Source: Streptomyces vilmorinianum (GTDB lineage Bacteria; Actinomycetota; Actinomycetes; Streptomycetales; Streptomycetaceae). From it: a stretch of DNA of 64,000 nt. Below are positions 1 to 8,185 of the stretch, one piece after another (position 1 is the stretch's first letter; every line of letters starts with the position of its first letter). The stretch covers positions 6,094,001-6,158,000 of the forward strand of contig NZ_CP040244.1 of NCBI RefSeq assembly GCF_005517195.1, written 5' to 3'. The translations under genes and the position numbers were made by a program. The notes beneath the pieces were generated by a model that saw nothing but the letters and a program-made list of their open reading frames with translations, ran no database searches and was not told where the DNA came from.

Positions 1-20
1 CCGCAAGGAGGCAGAAGGCG

Positions 21-1055
21 ATGCGCGTGGGTACGTTTGTTCTGGCCGCCCAGTTCCCGGGCCAGGGCCAGGGCGAGGCGCTGCACCGGGCGGTGCGGAC
101 GGCCGAGGTCACCGAGGAGTCGGGGCTCGACTCCGTCTGGCTGGCCGAGCACCACTTCGTTCCGTACGGCGTCTGTCCGTCGGCCGTGACCCTGGCCGCG
201 CTGCTGCTCGGCCGCACGCGCCGGATCCGGGTCGGTACGGCGGTCAGCGTGCTGCCGGCCGTCCATCCGGTCGCGCTGGGCGAGCAGGCCGCGCTGCTGC
301 ACCTCACCTCCGGCGGCCGGTTCACGCTCGGCGTGGGCCGCGGCGGGCCGTGGATCGACCTCGAGGTGTTCGGCGCGGGCCTGAAGGCGTACGAGCAGGG
401 CTTCCCCGAATCCCTCGACCTGCTCCTGCGCTGGCTGACCGAGCCGCGCGTCGCCGCCGAGGGAGAACGATTCGCCTTCCGCGAGGTGGCCGTCGTACCG
501 CGCCCCGATGAGCTCATCGGCGGCGACGCGGCGCCCGAGGTGCTCGTCGCCTGCACCTCCTCCAAGAGCGTCCGGCTGGCCGCCGAGCGCGGGCTGCCGA
601 TGCTGCTCGGGATGCACTGCGGCGACGAGGAGAAGGCCGAGATGGTGGCCGCCTGGGAGCGCTGCGCGCGCGAGGCCGGGCGCACCCCCGACGAGATCGC
701 GCGGATCGGCGCGGGCCATGTCTCGGCGGGCGTCGCCCAGCTCGCGGACCGCGGGGCGGACGCGGCCGAGGCCCTGGTGAAGGCGATGCCCGGCTGGCTG
801 AAGCAGGGCCTCGACGCCCATGTGACCGTGGACGGCCGACACCGCGCGATGCGGGACCCCGTGGCGTACACGGAGCTGCTGTGCGGGCTGCACCCCGTGG
901 GCACGCCCCGGCTCGCGGCCGACCGGCTCGCGGCGACCTCGGAGCGTACGGGCATCACGCGTTTCGCGCTGCTCGCCGAGGGCACGGGCGATCTCGCGGC
1001 CACCGAGGAGAACGTACGGCGGCTCGGCGCCGAGGTGCTGCCGCTCCTGACCTGA
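21..1055 (+). CDS. LLM-class flavin-dependent oxidoreductase
   Basis: 344 aa. Member of the bacterial luciferase-like monooxygenase family: F420- or FMN-dependent (alpha/beta)8-barrel oxidoreductases of the cytoplasm. The N-terminal strand (VGTFVLAAQFPG), AEHHF at about residues 42-46 and the glycine-rich GVGRGGP at 104-110 are typical of the family. Length fits a single-domain member. An AAGGAGG ribosome binding site sits 9 nt before the ATG. The substrate cannot be read from the sequence, and no cluster around it suggests a pathway. It ends 183 bp before the convergent end of the next gene. Confidence 0.88.
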   Translation: MRVGTFVLAAQFPGQGQGEALHRAVRTAEVTEESGLDSVWLAEHHFVPYGVCPSAVTLAALLLGRTRRIRVGTAVSVLPAVHPVALGEQAALLHLTSGGRFTLGVGRGGPWIDLEVFGAGLKAYEQGFPESLDLLLRWLTEPRVAAEGERFAFREVAVVPRPDELIGGDAAPEVLVACTSSKSVRLAAERGLPMLLGMHCGDEEKAEMVAAWERCAREAGRTPDEIARIGAGHVSAGVAQLADRGADAAEALVKAMPGWLKQGLDAHVTVDGRHRAMRDPVAYTELLCGLHPVGTPRLAADRLAATSERTGITRFALLAEGTGDLAATEENVRRLGAEVLPLLT

Positions 1056-1238
1056 CGGCGCGGGGAGCGCGGCGGCGGCGCGCCTGGCCGTCGCAGGACG
1101 ACTGTGGGACCGGCCCCCTGTCGGCGTCGCGCTCGGCGTCTGGGTGCGGTCCGGGGGCGGGGTAAGGGGCGTGCTGCCGCCCCGGCATCTCTTCGCATCG
1201 TTCGCGTCTCCCGCGATGCGGAGCGGCAGCACCGTGCC

Positions 1239-1631
1239 TCAGCAGTCGCGCAGTTCCGGCGACTGGTTGAGCAGCTGACCTCGTACGGAGGTGAAGCGGG
1301 CGAGCCGCTCGTCCACCGCGGGGTCCAGCGGGAAGACCGCCACACGGTGGCAGTTCTGGAAGGCCAGACGCACCCCGAAGTGTCGCTGCAGCGCACCACG
1401 GATCGCATCACTCGCGAGTGCACGCAACAGCTGTCCACGTGCCTGCTCGTTCGGCGGCGGCGTCTGGTTGTCGGCGAACTCGCCGCCGTCGACCTTCAGC
1501 TGAGCCACCAGAGAACTGATCATCTCCCATGCGTAGGGCAGGGAGGTCCGGACGCAGTCGACGAAGTCGGCTTCGTCGACCTCGCCTCGCTCGGCCTGTT
1601 CCAACAGCGCCGGTGAGACGTCGAGCGACAT
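1239..1631 (-). CDS. SCO5389-family conserved protein
   Basis: 130 aa, soluble, no signal peptide or membrane segment. I recognise it as a small streptomycete protein family of unknown function found beside nucS (annotated elsewhere as SCO5389 family). The start MSLDVSPALL is chosen because GAGGAG lies about 9 nt upstream. A longer reading to 1874 would cross the whole divergent promoter region and has no coding character. It is transcribed divergently from nucS across a 229-bp intergenic region. Contains LPYAWEMISSLV and ASDAIRGALQRHFG. No catalytic motif is evident. Confidence 0.8.
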   Translation of the reverse strand: MSLDVSPALLEQAERGEVDEADFVDCVRTSLPYAWEMISSLVAQLKVDGGEFADNQTPPPNEQARGQLLRALASDAIRGALQRHFGVRLAFQNCHRVAVFPLDPAVDERLARFTSVRGQLLNQSPELRDC

Positions 1632-1846
1632 GGGTTCTCCTCTCGCGACCCCGACGGACGGGGTCTTACGGGCAGGGATGAAGGACCCCCCGTACGACAC
1701 GCAGCGTGCACGGACGGCGACCTCCAGCTTCCACGGTAAGCGCGCACTGGGGAGCGCACCAGGAGATTGGGAACACAACCGGCCAATAACCGACGGAGGT
1801 TGGGCGGGCGTTAAGAGCCGAATCGCGCGGAAGAGCGTGTGTCTTG

Positions 1847-1852
1847 TAGCGT
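1847..1852 (+). promoter_or_regulatory. Possible -10 of a leaderless nucS promoter
   Basis: TAGCGT lies 8 nt upstream of the nucS ATG and no ribosome binding site is present. Streptomycetes commonly make leaderless mRNAs from TAnnnT boxes at this distance. No convincing -35 was found. Confidence 0.35.
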
Positions 1853-1860
1853 TGCCGACC

Positions 1861-2532
1861 ATGCGTCTCGTCATCGCCCGCTGCTCCGTGGACTACGCCG
1901 GCCGGCTCACCGCCCACCTGCCCTCCGCTCCCCGTCTGATCCTGGTCAAGGCAGACGGCAGCGTCTCCATCCACGCGGACGACCGGGCGTACAAACCGCT
2001 CAACTGGATGTCGCCGCCCTGCACCCTCAAGGAAGGTGCCGACGGGGAGGCCGGCATCTGGACCGTGGTGAACAAAGCGGGCGAGAAACTGATCATCACG
2101 ATGGAGGAGATCCTCCACGACTCCTCGCACGAGCTCGGCGTGGACCCGGGTCTCATCAAGGACGGCGTGGAAGCGCACCTCCAGGAGCTGCTCGCCGACC
2201 GCATCGAGACCCTCGGCGAGGGCCACACGCTGATCCGCCGCGAGTACCCGACGGCGATCGGCCCGGTGGACATCCTGTGCCGGGACGCCGACGGGGCGAC
2301 GATCGCGGTCGAGATCAAGCGGCGCGGCGAGATCGACGGCGTGGAGCAGCTGACCCGCTATCTGGAGCTGCTGAACCGCGATCCGCACCTCGCGCCGGTG
2401 AAGGGCGTCTTCGCGGCGCAGGAGATCAAGCCGCAGGCGCGGGTGCTCGCGACGGACCGCGGCATCGACTGCGTGGTGCTCGACTACGACGCGCTGCGCG
2501 GCATCGAGGACGACAAGCTGCGGCTGTTCTGA
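1861..2532 (+). CDS. nucS: Endonuclease NucS (mismatch-specific)
   Basis: 223 aa. NucS/EndoMS cleaves mismatched DNA in actinobacteria and archaea that lack MutS/MutL and so substitutes for canonical mismatch repair. The PD-(D/E)xK core is visible: D137 in VDILC and E151-I-K153 in AVEIKRRG. The N-terminal RLVIARCSVDYAGR dimerisation domain is conserved. The extreme C-terminus, KLRLF, fits the beta-clamp-binding tail of the family. The start ATG has no Shine-Dalgarno. A TAGCGT -10-like hexamer (1847-1852) ends 8 nt before it, so a leaderless or very short-leader transcript is likely (inference). Confidence 0.95.
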   Translation: MRLVIARCSVDYAGRLTAHLPSAPRLILVKADGSVSIHADDRAYKPLNWMSPPCTLKEGADGEAGIWTVVNKAGEKLIITMEEILHDSSHELGVDPGLIKDGVEAHLQELLADRIETLGEGHTLIRREYPTAIGPVDILCRDADGATIAVEIKRRGEIDGVEQLTRYLELLNRDPHLAPVKGVFAAQEIKPQARVLATDRGIDCVVLDYDALRGIEDDKLRLF

Positions 2533-2546
2533 CCTGTTGTACGAGT

Positions 2547-2581
2547 ACGGCCCCGGGTGCGGTGAACGCGCCCGGGGCCGT
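2547..2581. terminator. Bidirectional hairpin between nucS and the membrane NTPase gene
   Basis: Inverted repeat with arms 2547-2561 and 2567-2581 (GC-rich, about 14 pairs, short loop), placed 15 nt after the nucS stop and 9 nt after the convergent gene's stop. It can serve both. Confidence 0.7.
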
Positions 2582-2589
2582 CGTGTGTG

Positions 2590-5139
2590 TCAGGCCGGTG
2601 TGCCGGTGTTGTCGGGATTGTCCTGGCTCTGCGTGGTCTCCGGCGGCGTCGTGGTGGACGGGGTCGTCGACGGCGTGGTGGGCGGGGTCGTCGGGCTCGT
2701 CGTGGACGGGGTCGGGCTCTTGGTCGGCGTCGGCTTCGTCGTCGGGCTGATCGTCGGACGCGGAGCCGTCGTCGTCGGGGCCGGGGGCACCGTCGTGGGC
2801 GCGGTCGTGCTCGGCGTGCCGGAGGGCGAGGACGAGGACGACGGGGTGCCCGAGGCGCTGGGCGTTCCCGAGGTCGGCGAGCCGGACGGCGTGGGCGACG
2901 CGCTCTCGGACGGGCGGCTCGTCGAGTCCTCGGTCGGCTCGTCCGCGTCCAGGCCGTCGTCGACGCCGTCCTCACTGGCCGTCCGGTCGGAGGTGACCCG
3001 GTTGGAGCCCGGGTCCTCGGCGTTGCCCGAGGTGGCCCCGATCGTCACGACCGTGCCGAGCACGGCGGCCAGGAGCGCTCCCGTGCCGACCGCGACCAGG
3101 TTGCGGCGGGCGCCGGCGATGACGCCGAAGCGGCCGCCCCGCTTCGTACCGTCGCCGCCCGGCTGGGCGTCGGGGCGCGTGATGAGGGTCGGGCCCTCGT
3201 CGGCGAAGTCCGGGAACGCGGGGATCGGCGCGGTCCTGGCGGAGGCCGGGACGACGGCCCTCGGGATGCCGCGGGGCGGGGAGACGGGCTCCTCGACACG
3301 GGTCGTGGGCTGCTCGTCGCCCGCAGGGGCGTGGTCCTCGGACGGCGCGCCTCCGGCGCGGTCGGCGACCAGGGCGAGCGCCCGGCGGCCGGCGACGGTG
3401 CCGCGCTTGTCGGCGAGCACGCCGCGCATGCCGATGGACGCCTCCAGTTCGGCGCGGGCCCGCTGCAGGTTTCCGGCGCAGAGCGCGAGGATGCCCAACT
3501 CGTGGTGGAAGTAGGCCTCTTCGGCGACCTCGCCGGCCAGCCGCGCGGCCTCCTGGCCGGCGCGCAGGGCGCGCTCCCAGGCGCCCCAGTGCAGTCCGGC
3601 GGCGAAGGCGGGCGCGGCGCTGCGGGCGAGCAGGACGGCGGTGGCGGGGTGCTCGGGGTCGCTTCCGGGGACGAGCGCGGCCAGGGCGGCGAGCAGGGCG
3701 TCCGCCTCGGCGGCCGCGCGCGTGGGGGTGACGGAGGGGTGTCCGGCCCACCAGGCGTAGTGCTGGGCGACGGTGTGGGCGCGGGCGGCCGCGCCCTCGT
3801 CGTACGCCTGGGCGAGGAGCTGGGTGAGGACTCCGGCGGCGAGGCGGTAGCGGGCGCCGACCGGGCTGAGCAGTCCGCAGGCCATGAGCTCGCCGACGGC
3901 GGCGTCCGCGTGCGTGTCGCCGACGAGGGCGGGGAGGTGGGCCTGGTGCGGCACCTCGCCGCCGAGGGCGACGGTGAAGCGGAGGGTGTCCTGGGCGGAG
4001 TGGCTGAGCCGTGAGGCGAGCAGCGCGGCGGGGGCCGCGCCCTCGCCGAGGCTGGGCAGCGGAATCTCGCGCAGCTCGACGTCGGCGGAGGCCTCGGGGG
4101 CGGTGGGGGTGGTGGGCGCCGCGGGGGCCGTGGCGGCCGGTCCGAACGCGTCGTCGAGGGCGCCGAAGGCGTCGAACTCGGTGGGCGCGTCCTCCTGCTC
4201 CTGCTCCTTCGTGCCGAAGGCGTCGAACTCCTCCGGGATGACGCGGAGCCGGTCGCGCTGGCGGAGCAGGGCGCCGGCCTGGACGAAGCGCAGCGGAAGG
4301 CCCTCGGACTCGAACCAGAGGTCGCCCGCCCAGTTGGCCTCGTCGTCGGTGAGCGGCCGGTCGACGGCGCTCTCCAGGAGTGCGAGGGCGGCGGCGCGGC
4401 CGAGGCCGGCGAGGGAGACCTCTTCGAGGTGGGCGTCGGGCGAGGGGGCCGGGACGTCGGGGGTGGCGGCGAGCAGGAAGGCGCACTCGGGGGCCGCGGC
4501 GAGCAGCTCGTCGAGCGTCGTGCCGCCGAACTCCAGGTCGTCGACGACGACGATCGCGCCGATGTCGTGGACGAGGCCGAGCAGGGCGGGGCGGTCGGGG
4601 CGGAGGTCCGGGGCGTGCTGGACGGTGGTGAAGAGGTCGTACAGCAGCTCGGTGGGGGTCCGGTGGTAGCCGGAGAGGCGGACGACTCCGTCGGGCGCGA
4701 GGCCGGCGCAGTCGGCGGCGACGGCGTCGAGCAGGGCGGTACGGCCGGAGCCGGCGGGGCCGGTGACCCGTACGGAACGGCCGCGCGCGAGGAGCTGGAC
4801 GAGCCGCTCGTGCTCCTCCTGCCGTTCGAGCAGCGGCAGGGGCGGGGCGGCGGGGCCAGGCGGTACGGGCGGGGCGGCCGCGCGGGCCGCCTCGGCCCGT
4901 TCCTCGGCGGTACGGCGGCGGGGCGGGGCGGGCTGCTCCCCGGGCGGGCAGGCCTCGATCTCGCTGCCGTCGACGGGGTTGACGGTGAGCAGCAGGTCGC
5001 CCGAGACGACGCGGGCGATCCGGGCGCGGGCGGCCGTGCTGGGTCCGCGCTCGGGCGCGGGGGCGCCGCGTCCCTCGCGGGCGTCGTCGCCCTCGGTGTC
5101 GTGGCCGTACTCTTCCGGCCCCCGGTTCATCGGGTCCAT
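2590..5139 (-). CDS. Membrane-anchored P-loop NTPase with Pro/Thr/Ser-rich tail
   Basis: 849 aa. The N-terminal two thirds is a STAND/AAA-like ATPase with Walker A GPAGSGRTALL near residue 123 and Walker B IVVVDDLEF near 198, followed by an alanine-rich helical region that may be TPR-like (residues about 450-600). One transmembrane helix (VAVGTGALLAAVLGTVVTIG) lies around 677-697. The last 150 residues are almost only Pro, Thr and Ser and should be outside the cell. The layout suggests a cytoplasmic sensor or switch ATPase tethered to the membrane. No DNA-binding domain is present, so a regulator of the LuxR/SARP type is unlikely. Start MDPMNRGP chosen for the G-rich SD 10-15 nt upstream; MNRGPEE at 5130 is also possible. 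Function unknown. Confidence 0.8.
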   Translation of the reverse strand: MDPMNRGPEEYGHDTEGDDAREGRGAPAPERGPSTAARARIARVVSGDLLLTVNPVDGSEIEACPPGEQPAPPRRRTAEERAEAARAAAPPVPPGPAAPPLPLLERQEEHERLVQLLARGRSVRVTGPAGSGRTALLDAVAADCAGLAPDGVVRLSGYHRTPTELLYDLFTTVQHAPDLRPDRPALLGLVHDIGAIVVVDDLEFGGTTLDELLAAAPECAFLLAATPDVPAPSPDAHLEEVSLAGLGRAAALALLESAVDRPLTDDEANWAGDLWFESEGLPLRFVQAGALLRQRDRLRVIPEEFDAFGTKEQEQEDAPTEFDAFGALDDAFGPAATAPAAPTTPTAPEASADVELREIPLPSLGEGAAPAALLASRLSHSAQDTLRFTVALGGEVPHQAHLPALVGDTHADAAVGELMACGLLSPVGARYRLAAGVLTQLLAQAYDEGAAARAHTVAQHYAWWAGHPSVTPTRAAAEADALLAALAALVPGSDPEHPATAVLLARSAAPAFAAGLHWGAWERALRAGQEAARLAGEVAEEAYFHHELGILALCAGNLQRARAELEASIGMRGVLADKRGTVAGRRALALVADRAGGAPSEDHAPAGDEQPTTRVEEPVSPPRGIPRAVVPASARTAPIPAFPDFADEGPTLITRPDAQPGGDGTKRGGRFGVIAGARRNLVAVGTGALLAAVLGTVVTIGATSGNAEDPGSNRVTSDRTASEDGVDDGLDADEPTEDSTSRPSESASPTPSGSPTSGTPSASGTPSSSSSPSGTPSTTAPTTVPPAPTTTAPRPTISPTTKPTPTKSPTPSTTSPTTPPTTPSTTPSTTTPPETTQSQDNPDNTGTPA

Positions 5140-5383
5140 GGTCAAAGCCCCCCAAAAGCGGTGCGTGCCGAAGCCCCTCCGGCCGATCTGCACGCTCGCT
5201 GTCGCTTCTGGTCCGGTGCCCGCCGGGTGGGCCCGTCAATGGGCAGGCGACCGAACCCTAGACCTTCGTTCAGTATCCCGGAACAGGCGGGGTGCCACCC
5301 CGCCCAAGACGTCACGGTCTCATGAGGATTGGACCGGGACGCCGGGTTCACACAGCAGCTTCACAGGCGCCGGTGCCCCGTCG

Positions 5384-5707
5384 TCAGACGCGGGGCAGCG
5401 ACTCCGCGGCGAGGCCGCCCTCGATCGCGAGGATCCGGTGCAGCCGGGTCGCCACGAGCAGGCGCTGCATCTGGGGCGGCACCCCGCGCAGCACGAGCCT
5501 GCGGCCGCAGCGGCCCGCACGGCGGTGTGCGCCCATGATGACCCCGAGCCCGGTGGCGTCCCAGGAGTCGAGACCGGTCAGGTCGAGTACGAGGTCGCCG
5601 ACGCCGTCGTCGACGGCCGAGTGCAGGACCGTACGGGCGTCCGCCGCGCTGCGGACGTCGAGGCGGCCCCCGACGACCAGCTCGACATGGTCGCCCCTGA
5701 TGTGCAT
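5384..5707 (-). CDS. STAS-domain anti-sigma factor antagonist
   Basis: 107 aa, a single STAS domain. Such proteins bind anti-sigma kinases of the SpoIIAB/RsbW type and release the sigma factor. When active, they are phosphorylated on a Ser/Thr in the DSxA/G loop. Here the loop reads LDSWDATGLGVIM, which offers a Ser and a Thr. The start MHIRGDHVELVV has GGGAG upstream. An upstream in-frame Met exists at 5800 but would add a poorly conserved extension. No partner kinase or sigma gene lies next to it. Intergenic gaps on both sides suggest a monocistronic unit. Confidence 0.82.
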   Translation of the reverse strand: MHIRGDHVELVVGGRLDVRSAADARTVLHSAVDDGVGDLVLDLTGLDSWDATGLGVIMGAHRRAGRCGRRLVLRGVPPQMQRLLVATRLHRILAIEGGLAAESLPRV

Positions 5708-5866
5708 ATGCGCTCCCCGGGAGTGCTCCGTCTTTGCAACAACTGACTGCCGTCGGCGCAGAAGCGTTGCGCCTTGTAAGCGAACTGATACGCAATTCAC
5801 CCGGTGGGGTGAAGGCGGAGCGGCCGCCGGACCTCGGGGCCGCTCCTGTACCGGCGCGGAACCGGC

Positions 5867-6715
5867 TCAGTGCTTGTAGAACCCCTGCCCGCTCTTGCGG
5901 CCGATGTCACCCGCGTCCACCATCCGGCGCATCAGCTCCGGCGGCGCGAACTTCTCGTCCTGGGACTCGGTGTAGATGTTGCTGGTGGCGTTCACGAGGA
6001 TGTCGATGCCGGTGAGGTCGGCGGTGGCGAGCGGCCCCATGGCGTGGCCGAAGCCCAGCTTGCAGGCGATGTCGATGTCCTCGGCGGTGGCGACGCCCGA
6101 CTCGTAGAGCTTGGCGGCCTCGACGACCAGCGCGGAGATGAGGCGGGTGGTGACGAAGCCGGCGACGTCGCGGTTGACGACGATGCAGGTCTTGCCGACG
6201 GACTCGGCGAACTCACGCGCGGCGGCGAGGGTGGCGTCGGACGTCTTGTAGCCGCGGACGAGCTCGCAGAGCTGCATCATCGGCACGGGCGAGAAGAAGT
6301 GGGTGCCGACGACGGCCTCCGGGCGCTCCGTCACCGCGGCGATCTTGGTGATCGGGATGGCGGAGGTGTTGGAGGCGAGGACGGCCCCGTCCTTGGCGAT
6401 CTTGTCGAGGGAGCGGAAGATCTCGTGCTTGACCTCGAGCTTCTCGAAGACGGCCTCGACGACGATGTCGGCGTCGGCGACCGCGTCGAGCTCGGTGGTG
6501 GCCGTGATCCGCCCGAGGGCGGCCTCGGCCTCGGCGGCGTCGAGCTTCCCCTTCGCGACGAACCGGTCGTACGACGCCTTGATGCCGTCGGTACCGCGGG
6601 TCAGGGCGGCGTCGGTGACGTCACGCAGAACGACGTCCCATCCGGCCTGGGCCGAGACCTGCGCGATTCCGGACCCCATGAGTCCGGCTCCGATGACGGC
6701 GAGCTTCCTGGCCAC
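5867..6715 (-). CDS. 3-hydroxybutyryl-CoA dehydrogenase
   Basis: 282 aa, standard length for the short monofunctional enzyme. It oxidises or reduces 3-hydroxyacyl-CoA with NAD(P), in butyrate, PHB or fatty-acid metabolism. The Rossmann dinucleotide motif GAGLMGSG is at residues 9-16. ASNTSAIPIT and GTHFFSPVPMMQLCELV are the conserved catalytic-domain segments carrying the active-site Ser and His. The C-terminus, IGRKSGQGFYKH, is the family signature. Divergently transcribed from the adenosyltransferase gene with a 195-bp gap. Paralogues of broad acyl-CoA specificity are common, so the precise substrate is uncertain. Confidence 0.93.
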   Translation of the reverse strand: MARKLAVIGAGLMGSGIAQVSAQAGWDVVLRDVTDAALTRGTDGIKASYDRFVAKGKLDAAEAEAALGRITATTELDAVADADIVVEAVFEKLEVKHEIFRSLDKIAKDGAVLASNTSAIPITKIAAVTERPEAVVGTHFFSPVPMMQLCELVRGYKTSDATLAAAREFAESVGKTCIVVNRDVAGFVTTRLISALVVEAAKLYESGVATAEDIDIACKLGFGHAMGPLATADLTGIDILVNATSNIYTESQDEKFAPPELMRRMVDAGDIGRKSGQGFYKH

Positions 6716-6910
6716 GGTCTTCCACCCCTTAACGCCTGTTCACTTCTGACTCTCCGGCGGAGATTAGCGGGAGTGAGGCCTCGTGTGACCGCTAAGTAAT
6801 GCGCGTCACGCCCGGTTTGACGGACGTCACACTCGCGACAGGTCCGCGGTGCTCCGTGACGGTCGGCACAGGGGCGGCCCGGAGGGGCCTGGCGTCACTA
6901 CGCTGGGGTC

Positions 6911-7483
6911 ATGGTCAATCTGACGCGCATCTACACCCGTACCGGCGACCAGGGCACGACCGCTCTGGGCGACATGAGCCGGACCGCCAAGACCGATCTG
7001 CGGATCTCGGCGTACGCCGACGCCAACGAGGCCAATGCCGTCATCGGTACGGCCATCGCCCTCGGGCAGCTCGACGAGGACGTCGTGAAGGTTCTCGTCC
7101 GCGTCCAGAACGACCTGTTCGACGTGGGCGCGGACCTCTCCACCCCGGTGGTCGAGGATCCGAAGTACCCACCGCTGCGGGTCGAGCAGTCGTACGTCGA
7201 CAAGCTGGAGGCGGACTGCGACCACTTCCTGGAGCAGCTCGACAAGCTGCGCTCCTTCATCCTGCCGGGCGGCACACCCGGCGCCGCGCTGCTGCACCAG
7301 GCGTGCACGGTGGTCCGGCGGGCGGAGCGCTCCACGTGGGCGGCGATCGAGGTCCACGGCGAGACGATGAACGCCCTCACCGCGACCTACCTCAACCGCC
7401 TCTCAGACCTGCTCTTCATCCTTGCGCGCACGGCCAACAAGGAGGTCGGGGACGTGCTCTGGGTCCCGGGCGGGGAGCGCTGA
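6911..7483 (+). CDS. Cob(I)alamin adenosyltransferase, PduO type
   Basis: 190 aa. Transfers adenosyl from ATP to cob(I)alamin or cobyrinic acid diamide to make coenzyme B12. Family motifs: TRTGDQGTTALGD near the N-terminus (ATP-binding), SAYADANEANAVIG, the catalytic RRAERSTW near residues 136-143, and LNRLSDLLFILAR at the C-terminus. ATG start. Only weak SD-like sequence is seen, so initiation may be near-leaderless. The last 81 bp overlap the 3' end of the convergent membrane-protein gene. No B12 riboswitch is apparent upstream. Confidence 0.93.
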   Translation: MVNLTRIYTRTGDQGTTALGDMSRTAKTDLRISAYADANEANAVIGTAIALGQLDEDVVKVLVRVQNDLFDVGADLSTPVVEDPKYPPLRVEQSYVDKLEADCDHFLEQLDKLRSFILPGGTPGAALLHQACTVVRRAERSTWAAIEVHGETMNALTATYLNRLSDLLFILARTANKEVGDVLWVPGGER

Positions 7484-8029
7484 GGGGGGCTCGTCCGACG
7501 GGGCCTTCCTCGGCCAGATCGCGTAGCTGAGCGCGATCAGGCCGTGGATGCCGGCCGCCCGCCACGCCCCGTACATCCAGCTCCGCAGCGAGCCGGTGTT
7601 CCCCTCGTCGCCGATGTACCAGATCGAGATCAGCAGCAGAGCGGTCGCGACGGCCGCGCCGACGAGCGAGCCGAGCCAGAGCCTGCCCTCGTAGCGGGCG
7701 CGGGCCATGCCGTACCGCGGGGGCCCCGGCGGGCGGGGGGCGCCGGCGAGGCGGTGGGCGGCGTGGCCGTCGAGCCACTTCACGGTGCGGTGGCCGTGGC
7801 CGACGGTGTAGCCGATGTAGAGCGCGGCGAGGCCGTGCTTCCAGTCCGGCTCGGCGCCGTTCCTGAGGTCGACGGCGGTGACGACGAGCAGCAGGACTTC
7901 CAGGAGCGGTTCGCACAGGAGCAGCGCCATGCCTGTGCGCGGCATCCTGAGCAGATAGCGGGCGGTGAGGCCGGCGGCCAGCAGGACCCAGAAGCCGACT
8001 TCGCAGATCACGATGAGGGTGACGATCAC
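7403..8029 (-). CDS. Conserved membrane protein of unknown function
   Basis: 208 aa with about five hydrophobic segments: an N-terminal helix (VTLIVICEVGFWVLLAAGL), residues 35-52, 65-80, a helix near 120-140 (GSLVGAAVATALLLISIWYI) and one near 160-175. The C-terminal 35 residues are polar. They are encoded opposite the end of the cobalamin adenosyltransferase gene, giving an unusual 81-bp tail-to-tail overlap. No enzymatic motif. It is divergent from the histidine kinase gene. I do not recognise a named family. Confidence 0.72.
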   Translation of the reverse strand: MIVTLIVICEVGFWVLLAAGLTARYLLRMPRTGMALLLCEPLLEVLLLVVTAVDLRNGAEPDWKHGLAALYIGYTVGHGHRTVKWLDGHAAHRLAGAPRPPGPPRYGMARARYEGRLWLGSLVGAAVATALLLISIWYIGDEGNTGSLRSWMYGAWRAAGIHGLIALSYAIWPRKAPSDEPPSALPARDPEHVPDLLVGRARKDEEQV

Positions 8030-8185
8030 GGCGGTAACTCCCTTTCGTACGTCCTCCTCAGCGTCCCGTGCCGCCGGACCCGGATCGTCGTCGCCAGTGA
8101 CGAAGTACGCCTACATCCTTCGACGGAGGGCGGGATCGGCCCGGACGGCGACGTCGGCGGACGCGGCAGCGTGTTGGATGGAGGC

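Noticed and set aside
6716..6910. Cobalamin riboswitch upstream of the adenosyltransferase gene
   Set aside because: No B12-box-like sequence or matching stem set was found in the 195-bp gap.
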